From Bryoerythrophyllum caledonicum (taxonomy: Eukaryota; Streptophyta; Bryopsida; Pottiales; Pottiaceae), in contig OZ020526.1 in assembly GCA_963971425.1 (NCBI GenBank), positions 2,570,180-2,634,179 of the forward strand: a stretch of 64,000 bases of DNA. The letters are read 5' to 3'. Below the pieces are notes generated by a model. It made no database searches. It had not been told where the DNA came from and was given only the letters and a program-made list of their open reading frames with translations. Both the position numbers and the translations under genes were made by a program. Positions 29,489-42,200 of the stretch are shown one piece after another. How positions within the stretch are numbered: position 1 is the stretch's first letter; each line of letters opens with the position of its first letter.

Positions 29489-30205
29489 CGATCACTCCCG
29501 CGGATCCGACCCGATCGATCAACCTCGTTACGAGCAGATAACTTCCAGGATCGACCGAGCTCCTGCAGACTAGAAGCTCGTGATGAGCACAAACACGTAG
29601 GTGACGAGGAATGATTCGTTCTGGATCTACGATGAGGAGGAATAGGAATCACCTCTTGTTGGTGGCGCGGAGAATGTGAGCCTCCTTGGCGGCCTCCACC
29701 TGGAGCCTTCATCTTTGGACCACCATCCATGTGACCCGCATTTCCACATTGGTACGATGACCACCGTTTACCTTTCAATACCTTGAATGGAAGGTTCGGT
29801 GTTGCTTATCTGAGCTTGGAAGACTGTGTTGGAATCGATCGCACACATTCCAATCAATAGATCCGAGAAATGACAGGGCTACATTTAGCAGATCGATGTA
29901 CATGAACTGTACATGTACATGAATTTCATGACACGAAAAAATACAACGCATTGCGAAGTTCTCTAGCTTTCTTTGCTATGTTTATCATCTTTGTGTAGTC
30001 GCTACACGAGGCATCTAGTACCTGGAAAGAATGGAAAGAACTCTTTGAGGAGCAGGTAAACGTCATTTGTTTCTACATTCTAGGAGTTGGTGTGGTTGAG
30101 TGTTGCTGGGATTTCCTGCTCGAAGAAGAGTTCTCCCTCCCCGAACAATTGTTACTTTACATACATACCTTCGGAAGAGCCCACAGACGCCATCGTCATC
30201 TCCAC
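29489..30205. other. RPI promoter region and RNF213-like 3' flank
   Basis: A 717-bp spacer between the two minus-strand genes. It carries nested TGTACATG palindromes near 29896-29925. No gene is seen. Confidence 0.5.
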
Positions 30206-33200
30206 TCACTTGGCTTTCCCATTCACCTTCAACAACTGCGTTCAAGAGTACACGTGAGTTTCAGCTTACGGCAAATGATCTAGGAAAGCTTTGGGAATTG
30301 AGAAGAGTAGAGAAGCGAGCAAATACCTCGGCTTCAAGGTATAAGTAAGTGGCAAAGGAGTGCTCCACTTTGAGGCTGGGTGGGAAGGCGTCGTCGACAT
30401 CATCGACGACATTCTCCGGCCAGCGAATCAACCGGGAGTCGGTGATGTAGATTGAGAGGACGTCCGCCGCGTTCAGTTGGTCGCTCATCAGGTAGCGGAA
30501 CAGGAAGCGGCGGAGCATGCTGTGGAACAGCTCGGCCGAGATTTTGCGTTGGGGAGAAGAAGAAGAAGAAGAAGAAGAAGAAGTTGTCTGCCATGGTGAC
30601 CTCTTGACCTCCACCGAGGATCTGAGCTCCTCCACCAGGGGTGGTGTCAAGGGCGTTCGGTATCGAGAGTTCACCAAGGCTTCGATACCGGCGCTGGCGG
30701 AATCCTCCAGCCCTTCGTACAAGCTCACAACGTGCTGGAGCTGCACGGCGTCGAAGGAGCGCATGCGCACGATGAGGAGCGCTTCGTCGCCGAGCCACCG
30801 CTTGCAGTAGCTGCCGAGGCTCTCACCAGGATCGCCTCCAGTTCGCCTCAGGAAGCCCAGACAGAGGTCCAGAGTGGCCAGGAACCGCCCCGCCCCCACT
30901 GTGCCCGTGACCTCGATCTCGCTCTGGATGCCCTGCAACGTCTCCGTTCCTAGCGGCGACTGCCGCACCAGGCTCTCCACATCCGAAAGAATCGTCATGT
31001 GCTTGTGGAACGCCTCGTGCTTGTACAGGAACGGCTCCCATGGCTGCAGCCACAGAAAGCATCGCCACCGTCAAACCATGTCCAACACTAATGTGGGTTA
31101 CTTACAACTGATGACATGAGTTACTTACGTCGAGGAGCGATTTCTGGTCCACGACGTGGTTCTGCAGATGCTGCGCGATTGTGCAATCATCGTAGTCTAT
31201 GTTTTGGCCCTGGCCGAACTGCAGGTTGGCCATTGCTGCATCACGTACGATTGTGTGCGGCCACTGCTCGTCCAAGTCGATCACCTCTTCGGCCTGCGGG
31301 CGGGTAGATGCGGGATGTTAGTACTCGAGTTAGCACCTTGATAACTTCAGTCTGAGAGAATTCAAGCACACTTACTGTCGAATAGACAAGTTCGCATCAC
31401 GACAATCAAGGTATCATTACACTACCTTGCACATCTGGACTTTTACGGATGAGTGGCTGCTCCCTGAATCCGTCGACGTTGTGGCAGCAACCTCGAGCAG
31501 GAACGAATTCTGGATTGTTCTCAGGTGATCCAGAATTGCTGCAAGGTAGATTCCGAGGTCCCGTGATTCCACCAAACAGAGGGCGAGAGGTGCATCGGCA
31601 TTCATTTCCGGAATCCCATTCCGAAACTCCGTGCATTCAAACGCGGTCACTTTGAGCCGCATCGCATTCCACGCTTCGGCAAAGTGCAGAAACCACTTGT
31701 GGATCATGTGCCTGCACGTAAAGCTAGGGCGTCAGTCCTAAGTTGCTGGCAAAGATGAACTTCTGGTTCAGTGGATAATATAGTACCTGTCCTTGACGCC
31801 AGCGAGGGAGGACAAATGTTCACCGATGGTCCTGGAAGCCGCCTCAGCGCGGGTGACTTTGGAGCACAGCTGCTCGTGCAGAGCTCTGGAGAATCGCACA
31901 AGCCCCATGAGGTGCTTGAGCTCACTCAAGCTCTCCATGTGCGCGAGGAACTTGTCGACAATTGGGAACCCTCGTCGTCTGCTCTCGTCCTGCAAGTACA
32001 TCGCCTGATAGTTCCTGAAACTCGGCGACACCGAGATTCGAGTGAACGCAGCTGTAGCGGCAGGAAATGGAGGGGCGCGGCGCTCTTCCAGCAGCTCGGT
32101 CAGTTCATGGCGCCCTCGGTGCGCGCCGACGTAATCCGCAATGCTCTTCAAGCTGAGCCTGTTCACCAGATGCCCGAATGACGTCTCCCATCGGCGCCGC
32201 ATCTCTGGAGTGGTCAAAGGCTCGGCAGGCAGAGGTTGAGTCGCCATGGCTACCACAACGCAGTGCATGAACTGGGTGGCCACCTCACGGTTGCAGTTCA
32301 GGAGCGTGCCGAGCTTCTCCAAGTCGTCTTCTATCAAGGCCTCCACCTCTCCCACGACCTTAGAAGGCGTGCAGTTGAGTTTCAGGGCAACATTCTTCGT
32401 ACTACTTTTCCCCAAATACACACCCAGCAGCATGCAGTAGTGTGCAACCAGTCGAAGGGAGCGGAAAGCTTTCATCTCCAGGCCTCGCACTGTGTACATG
32501 GTATCAGACCTTGCCACATGATCCAGGATGTAACCTGCACAGAATCACCAGTTTATGTGACAAGTGCATACTCACTACTACAATGTACAGTTTCTTAGCA
32601 GCGTAGCAATACATTGTTGTATCTGGCGTAGGGGCAGAGTAAGTACCTCTCTGTATGGTGCTGTCAAGAGACGAGTTGCCAGCGTCCAGTACGTGGTTCA
32701 GTCCACCAATCTTACCGCGACAATTAGGGCATGTGGCCCTTTGATTCGGGTTCTTGCAGTCTCCGATCACGTACACATACCCACACGAGTGTCGGTACTC
32801 ACCAAGCGCCTCCTTGCTGTTCAGCGCTCCACGAAGCGAAGCCAGCACGCTGTCTGGTAAGGCGAGCACATAATCTTCGACCTCCAGAGTCATATACCCC
32901 TGGGTAAGATCATTGTGAAAAATATGTCAGAAAACTACGCCTCCGTTACTTTCGTGACGGAATCTTATAAATCAGAGATTAATCTCCAGAAATTGAGATC
33001 ACTGTGCGTCCTGTAAACGACTTTGCACTCTTAGGTTAATGGAGGAACTCACCCTCAGTGGAGAACGAGGCGAAAGCGACGACACCACCAGGAGGATGTG
33101 AGCTGCAAGAGCTCTGAACTGCAACTCCTTCGAGGTGGTGGTGCCACTGCTGAGCTGCAGCGGCCCTGGACCTACGAGAGAATGGACAGTGTCCACCCAG

Positions 33201-36200
33201 TTTTGATCCCAGGACTGCAGAGTTCCTTCTTGTTGCAGCCAGTCTGTGAAACTCATTTCTTTCTCGGCGAGATTCCGTGAGGCTCGTGGAAGGAAAATCT
33301 CGCTTGCAACCGCGCTTGCCATTCCGCCTTGCTCGTCCCGGCTTAGGTCCCGAATCCTGGCTCTGAGTCTTTGCAGCTTCTCACCTTCGCTATGAACAGT
33401 ATTCCACAGAAGGTCGTCCATTGTCCTTTTGCAGCTGGGGAACAAGGTGGTGAAGGGATTGAAGCCAAGAGGATTGTCCACTTCCTTCAGCTTATCCCAA
33501 TCAAGGAGGAATTTGTAGAGCTTCAGTGCCTTGTTACCGTGGCAGTTGTTGGCCAAGTAGCCTACGTCGTGTACTGAGAGGCCAAGGTGGTAACGCAGTG
33601 TCTTCATCAGGTACTGCTTCAAGGCTAAGACGTTGGCATGACTCTGCTTGAAAAACTCACCCAGGGCTGTGGTGATGTCGGGAGCCAAGCGGGGTTTGAA
33701 AATGCCGGGATCCTTCCTCAGAACAGTCACCAGGTCTCGTGCGAGCACTTGCACGATGCTGCGAAGCACTGCGAAGGAACATGCAGCGCGGAGATTCAAG
33801 TTTCCGGAGGTCAGCAACAGCTCTTTCGTCATAAGACGCACACACGAGAGGAACCCCTCGGAACTGAACGCTTCTGTGTCCTTTCCCGACATAAGCTCCG
33901 GTGTGATGAAGGGCGTCACAGACTCATAGATGACGTCGCTGAGGAGGACGAATAGCGGATACGAGTCGCTCCCCCAAGCTTGTTCCCTGATGACGCTTTT
34001 AGTGGAGTTGGAGAAGAAGAGTTGTAGACAAGATGGAACAGCTTTTCTTGCTTCAGCTGGAACCAAGAGCTGCGTAGCTTTGTCCAAAAGGCGAGCCACG
34101 ACGCCCTTCATCAAGCACGTCGGGGATTTGAGGTTAAAAAGCACTGCAGTCATCGCTGAGAGCCCACCCTTCGTCACGCTTGGGGAATCCAGGAGCCGAT
34201 GGAAAATTGATGCAACGAACCGGAAGTACACATCTCGGTGCTCCCCCTGGAGCGAATTCATGTTCGGCACAATGCTTGTGATCTTGGTGATGAGCGACTC
34301 AAATTGTGGTGCAAATCTCTGGCGCTCGAACCAGTGTGCCAAACTGCAAAGTTCCTCCCACTCTAGTGATAACGGGCGGATGACCAGCTGCGCAAAATCC
34401 TGCAACACTCGCAGCATCAACATGATGGACTCGAACCTTGGACCTTTGATGCTGATGTTGGATACCAGCTTGATCAGGATGCTGAATTGGTGCAGCCACT
34501 TCTCCAAACCCCCTGCCTTCTTATCCAACGGTAGCATCTTCATAACACACTTGGAAGCAAACTTGTCGTCGAAATCCTCCAAGACCACGAACTTTGAGCT
34601 CCTGGTCATATTCACCTCCGCTAGGATCTCATCCTCCGTGAAGCATGAGCTTGCCAGAAGCGCTTGAGCTTTCAGAGTCCCCAGTTTCGTCCACACAAGC
34701 CTATGGAGCAGCAACGGCCTCAGTTCCGACTCGTTCTCCCTGAGAAGCCACTCAAACACCAGAGCTTCTGAAGCAGGTCGCAGGCTGGACTGGTATGGCG
34801 CATACAACACGGCAAAATCATGACAGTAGTCATGAGGATTCGCCAGCGCACATTGCTCTATGCTCTGCATCAGTTCATTCCCTTGGAGCGAAGCACTGAC
34901 ATCCTTTGCCATCTGCAGTGCAAGAGACCGGCCTGCTCCAGCGTCCGCAACACGGGCAACGTAGAGCTCCTGAAGCGTGTCCACATGCTCAGCGTACAAG
35001 GAGCTGAACGGTATACGGAGCTCCATGGGGTCCTTGATTGTGTACCCCTCCGGATGCATAGGTTGCGGCACATTCTCGATGCTGACCATCTCCCTTTCCA
35101 TCAACACCCTGCGCCACAGAGCCTTCTTGACAGGGTCCAGGTTGAAGTAGGACCCCAGCGCAGATTTACTCTCCAATACATACACTAGCCTTGCAATAGG
35201 CTCCCGGAACCTCTCCTCAACGTACTGCAAGAAGGCATAATGTAGGTTTGACGCAAGCGCTAAGCGGCCCCGGTTGCAAACAACGAAAGTCTGCCACACT
35301 CGTTCATTCTTGGCCTCCTCTTCCAACCAAGTGACTGCTCGTTGCATGAAGCAGTCACGCAAGTCCTCGTCGCTAGAAATCTGCTCCACCATTTTCTGGC
35401 AGTAGAACGCTGCCTGATATCCGCGTGGGTACTGGATGCACAAGAAACTCCATCTCATGGCTTTCACCAGAAGCTTGTTAGCTTCACAGACTTTCTCTGA
35501 TCGAACCAACTCAGGAATGCTCTTGTCGAGGTATTCCCTGCGCAACCGAAACAGAACAAGCGGCGGTTGAAGTCAGTCAAGCCAACAGCTTTTCACAATA
35601 TAGAACAGAGGTGACTCTTTCTTAAAACTCAGTCAAGTTCCGATGCGAACACTGTTCCGAAGATTTGCTCACAAGGAGAACACCCGTTTGTCTACAAAGC
35701 ATTGGGCTCCTTTTGAACTAGAAATTATACCTGTAATCTATGTGTTCGTGATGAAGTTGGTCCAGAGTGATTTGCTTCCATCCACTCAGGAATGAGAACG
35801 GTGATGCTGTATGTTGTTCTCCCCTGTGGCTGTGCAGGACGAACACTACATGCCTTGACTGGGGCTGGGCCTCAGCCAGCAAAGCAGCTCGTGCCCTCTC
35901 AACATGAACTTTCGCCAGCGGCAAGTGATCTCTGTCAAAGACAGTGTCTGATTGTACAATCAGAAGGTTGTTGTCGCTCTTTGACCACTGATGAATCGCC
36001 GCATTCAGCTGCCTCTCAGCTGTAAAGTCCCCGAGCTTAATTATCTGGATCTGTTAGGGAGGATAGACAATCCACATGAGTAGACTGAAACACAACACAA
36101 AAATCTTGAATCCCTTGCAGAAATGAATCAATACAGAACTTACTTTCACAGGAAGCTTCTCCAACAGCCATCTGATGTCGGTGTGAATGTTGGATCGAGT

Positions 36201-39200
36201 TGTGACTACCAACTTCACGCCCAAGTTGTCCTTCCAAAGAGCTTTATCACCAATCTGACCACAAGAGACGAGGATTAAAATTGCTCGCAAAAGGTGACAC
36301 TGACTTAAGTTGTAGTTAGTATCATCAAGCCCTAACGATATGAAAGCGCAACTTATTTTCCCAGAGTCATTCGGAGAGCATATCAAGTATTCATGAGAGG
36401 CTCTTACATGATGATGGATCTTGTATGCAAGAGTTTCTTGGTCGCCCGGCCTTCGAAAGTATTTATCAGTCCATTTCTTTGCGTCGGGAGCCTCCTGAAG
36501 GCATGTGTTGGAGTAGTGAGCTCGCATTATCCCATCTGGGTATGCAGTCACAAGGAGTTCCTCTTTGCACCTGTGCCACAGAAACCACTTGTCAGCAGCG
36601 ATTGGGGCTTCACTTCTACAGGAAAAAATGGTCTAAGCAGAAAAACACTGCACCTGTCAAGAAACGCCGAGGTGTTGGATGGAGCCATGGTCTGGCTGAC
36701 TACCAACACAAGGGATGCTATTGTGTCAGGCGAGAAGTTGGCGAACAGATCACTCTCGGAGAAAGAGAGATGCTTGGTATCCTCAGAAATGCATGCCATC
36801 GCTTTCACAAACTTCTTGAGCTGGTCTGCAATCTCCTTCAGCTGCGGTGTCAACATGGCTTCCCATGTCAACACTTGCTTCTCAAACCTGTTCAGGAATG
36901 GCGGGTCGAGATTCGACACTTGGCTTTGATCCACCACGACGATGCAGCGAAAATTCTCGTGCACAAAGCACATGGGATTGCTGAATGCACCGATTGCAAT
37001 TCGACAATTGCGCCGACCTGATACCACGGTGTAGTGCTGGTTCAACATGTCGTACAAGGAAGACCAAATTCGTTCCACTCCCTTGAGCACTATATGCCTG
37101 ATAAAGCACCGAACAAGTCAACACCATTAGTCTCAACGTCATGCCATGGGGTTGAGAAGCAGAGCTACACTCCAGAGAAGAATCGGATCTAAGAGCAAAC
37201 TTCACCTTCCATCTTCCATATGAAGAATTATGTTACTCAGCATGAGATAGGCATAGTCGTCACTGCAATCCTCTTTGTATTTGCTCCCGTGCACAATGAT
37301 CAACTTCTCTTGAGGCAACATGGATTCTACGATTCCAATGCCCGACTCGCCCTGAAACAATACAGTCTTTCAAGTTAACGCCATGTTGTAAATCAGCAAC
37401 ACCCACTAAAATCTGATTTCCCTGAGCTAGAATGTCATGAAGCTGGGCATCTTCTAAGCAACTGATAACGATCTAGATGCAGTGAGATGAACTCGAGTGG
37501 GACATTTTCAGAAGGCATCCGCAACAATCATAATACGAGGGATTTAGAAAGACGTACGGTGCTTATCAGCATCAAATGACGGGCATCTTTGTCGTCAAGG
37601 TTTGCCTTCACCAAGTCCAAGGCAGGAGGAGGATCGAAACGCAACTTTGGGAAATGGACACTCAGAATTTTTCTGAGTAAGTCAACATCGTTGGGAGAGC
37701 CTCCAAAGTTCCTCCACAACGCTTGCTTGAGGTCGTCCGCAGTCCATTTCTTGGGGTTGACTGGGTCTCCTCGCACGGACTTGATGAGGGAGTAAAAGTC
37801 ACGAAGACCGTGAAAATCCGCCTTGGACTGCTTTTCATGGTACTTGTGGTACACCTTGGCCAGCCCCTTCATCTCCAACATCTGGTCCTCGCCATAGATT
37901 TTGCGCATCCCATAGCTGTCGAGAATGGCCCCGCCTGTGGCCGCAAGATCGTCAACAGGAGGGTCCGGTTGCGAGATGTGGATTGCTCGGTTCATCTTCG
38001 CTGCATCCAACGACCAGTTGCTGATGCCCACCACTGCAACTTGCTGCTCTCCTTCCGGCTCCAACAGGGAATGCAACACCTGCACAACCACTCACACCAA
38101 TGCAGCATGAATAAATATGATCGAGAAAAAAAGAGTCATTTCAGCATCAGAGTCATGCGTAGAGTTTGCGAGTTACCTTTAAAGGGTTGTGGCTTGAGAT
38201 TTCAGCAAGACCGACCTCGTCTAGAACCACCACAACAACTGAATTCACGTTCTTCTTCTTGTTGTCTTCAACGCAGCGGTAGGCCTTCTCAAAAACCTTC
38301 ACAGCCAGTGCCGGAAACACACGTTAAATTGAGAAACTGATACTTAGCATACTTACATCTCGTCTTCATTAAAAAAGTGATACGCGAGTCAGAGAATCTA
38401 TGACGTTACCTTTAAGATACCTTCAGAGGTGGAACTCTCGGAGCCTTGATACGAGAACATGAACATCGTAGGTTTGGCTCGGAAGTATGGGTCCTTCATT
38501 CCACTTCCTCGTAGATTGCTGAAAAGCGATTTCAACGTCAGTTTGAGGTGGGACGAGTGATGAAATGCAATTGACGTTAATTTCTCTAACGAAAAGCACT
38601 GAACTGACATAATAAACATAAGACTCTTCCGTCTAGATCCAGATCCTGCAACGATACAGTGCCTAGGGATTCAAGGTCATCACATGGTCTAGTATAAGGA
38701 TAAAATATCATATTGCTACCATCAGCTAAGAGTTTACAAAGACGCATAAAAGTTACATTATCAACCACTCTTCTTTGTGCCCCAAAGGGGCAGTATGGAA
38801 AAGAATGAGTGCTCGACATACCTGAAGATGAGCTGCAGTGAGAGCGTCTTGCCAGATCCAGGCTTTCCCACCACAAAGAGAGGAATCTTTAGCAAGATGC
38901 ACGTAAGTGTGACAAAGACATTCTCTCGCAGTGCTTGATTCTTGGCAATTCCAGGTTCAATCTCCATGTGATCCAACAAAGTCATCTGCTCCTCAAACAG
39001 CTCTTTCTCAAACTTCGCCTCTGAGTAAGAACCCATTGAAATTTTAGACCTGCAAAGCCAAAGTAATAGCCCAAAATTAAAGTAGGACTCGATAACAAGC
39101 GCATTCGATATTTTCAGGAGCTCTATACCATTAACTAGCTCCAAATCCCCCTAATTGTTAAGTAAGGATTGCAAATCTCTCACAAGGACATTACCTCCAC

Positions 39201-42200
39201 TTCATGCTATTCATAATCTTGACGTATTCTGCCTTGAATTGCGCCCTCTCCACGTTATCTGCCAGACGGTAGTAGTAGCAATGCGCGAACGCAAGAAGAG
39301 CAGCTCTTCTTTCTCGACGCTCAGAAGAGAGGGGCCTGTTCGCAAGATCATTGTTGAAGAATTCAAAAAGATCGATGCACCGTCTAGCATCACGTAAACT
39401 AACACTTGCTTCACCACATCTCTCCTTCACAAACGCTTGCGACATCACAAGTAGTTTGACAAAAGGGAAGGACATGACTTTGTCCTTGGTGCTCCTGCGC
39501 ACCATAGCTGTAAGATACAGCTGCTCATCTTTCACATTGAGCACACCGAAATCTTGAACATTCTCCACGAGTGCCTCCGGGAGAGGATGAACCGTGTATG
39601 CCGTGTCTAAGTGCTCCAGATTCCCTGATTTCAGCATTCTGCGTGCAGACAAGCCTGCTCTTTGCTTCCTCGAGTCATGCTTGCGATAGGGGTTACACGC
39701 TGCTAAAATCTTCAGATTGTTGTGCAGTGGCTTGCCATCAAGCAGGTGGTGACAGACGACGCCGACAAGGAAACCGAGATGGTCACATGCGTTAATTTCG
39801 TCCAGAAACGCCCACACCTGCACAGCCAAGAGGTCAATGACGCACCAAAGCTGTAACATGTACTTGAATTTACAAGATGACCTGATGATGTAGCATTGAT
39901 TGTATAGTGTTCATGAGACAATAAAGTGTAACGTCTCTCAGTATTCTCAAAGATAATCCTTACTACGTTCAAATTTGCATTCAGGATTACGTGCAGTCAC
40001 AGAGCGATTAGCTAACTAGAAATGCCATAAGATACATGAGCAAGCGCAGAATACTAACCAAGTTTTTCGAAGCTTGCATCTCCGCATCATTTAAAAACTG
40101 CCGGATGTCGTCTTCAGTTGTTCCTGCATGTAGAGTAATGCTGCGAAAAACTACGCTGCAGTAGTAAGCCAGTTGGCGCAACAGGCTCGTTTTGCCACAA
40201 CCCGTCTCGCCCATGATCACAACCGGGACAGTGGCCTTCACCTTGGTGAAGATCAAGGCCATCTTGAGAAAATTGTCTGCAGTCAGGACGTAGGAGCTGT
40301 CCTGCGCTGGTGGCTGAGATTTGTGCAGTATGGGCCAAAGCTGATCATAAAGATCCTCAGACGTCAACGATCCATAATGAGGCAGCTTTCCCTTCTGTTT
40401 GCGGATCATGTCCACAAGAGCCATTGGAACGTGCCTCGGGTCCTTATACAGCACATTGATCCGTCCTGTCGTCTGGAAAAATATCATGACGTGCTTGCTG
40501 TCAGACCAGCGCTGCATGTTGTCCATCCTCGCCGACATCAAAGTTTCTGTGTTGCTAGACATGGTGAGTTCCTGTTGCTCATCCAGCCAAGCCTTCACTG
40601 AGCGCATTGCGAGATCACGTGAAACCTCAAGAATGGATCTCACAATCGTGGAGCGCGTGTTTGGCAGGGCTCGCATGAAAGCCAAATTCTGTGGAACGAA
40701 GAAAGGGCATCCACTGAATTCCCGCAGCTGATGAGCAAAGAATCTTGTAAAGGTTTGCAGCAACGAGAAGCTGATCGACCGCTTGTCCTTCAAGTGCTCC
40801 ACAAAGTGTCGGTGGAGAAGCTGTCGGCATTGAGCCAAGGGAATGGTAATCAGATTGCCACCCGATGCCACGTCTGGATTCCATGTGTCCACATTCCCTT
40901 CATTCAATTTTTGAAGGTAATTATACACAAGCTGGTCGTCGCTGGAATCAGGTACGAAGTTATGTATGTCCCAAACCAGATGCTCCGTCTTGAACCATCT
41001 GCAAACAGGAAGCTTTGAAGCCAGGAAGTTCTGATACGTGTTGGCCACTTCCACGGCCACATGCTGTGTTGTTAAGTGAAACAAACCAGCACTGGCAGAC
41101 TTCAAGCAGCCCAGGACAAGAAGCTCGAATAGAAGATCATTCAACGTCTCAGGGTTGCTGCAAACCGAAATATCCAGGTGCAGGAAAATGGTCGAGGCTG
41201 ACTCATTCGGAGGATCCATGAAGAGCTCCTTCAACCGCTGAATCAGCAAGTTTCGCGAGACATTTCCACTCACAGTCAGCGTTCTCATGCAACCAATCTG
41301 CAAGAGTGGCAAAAAAGTGGCGATTAGTAACTAAAACTTCATCTTAACTGGAGGATATGAATTTCCGACCACCTCTATCCAACTCCCCCTCCCGATTTCA
41401 TGTTAAAGTTAGCACAGCTGGAATATAAACAAAGCGGATAGGATAAAGGTGGTGCCACTTACATGATTGGTTTCTGCATGTTTCTGCACATGTCTTGTTT
41501 TTCCCATGCCAGGCAGATCTGAGGTAACCACCCACATTTTGCTGTATCTGCCATTTGCTTCGCTACCAATTGCGTCGGTGGTCACAGATGCCATATGCCG
41601 GACTTGAATCTGGATGTTCACTGAATGGATTAGGCAAGAAACAGACCTCATAAAGCAAATTGATATCGAGAATTGCAGAAAGGAATCACAAATCCTAGAT
41701 GGCAGATATATCGATGGCCACAGGTGGACGTAAGATGTATACTCCAAATGCATAGCCACAGCAAAGCGAAGCAGAAAGGAACATGATCGAAGGTTGAGTA
41801 GAATAATGTACCTGTAGGCGTTGCGACAGTGTTTGGAGGACCTTGCTGCGAGAGCAAGAAATTAATGCCAACTCATTCTCACACCACGGATAATCTTGAA
41901 CAATTGTTTGGAGCAACGGCAGCAACTGTGAGAGGCACTCAAATGACAGCTTCTCAATGCACGCGATACAGTAGAAGTAGTTTTTCTGCCCCACGTTGCT
42001 GAGGTACCGCAACGCCAGGAGGTAGATGTCCTCCCAAGCAGTGAGGGGGCTGCAAACAATGACATGGCTTGGGCTTCCGTGAAGATCCAGGTTCCGCTCG
42101 GCAAACAATGTCGCAACCGCATCGAGCTCATTCTGCGGATCATCCACATCAGCTAATATGATGCCCTGTCTTCCCTCCGAGGTATCGGTTGCAGATCTCT

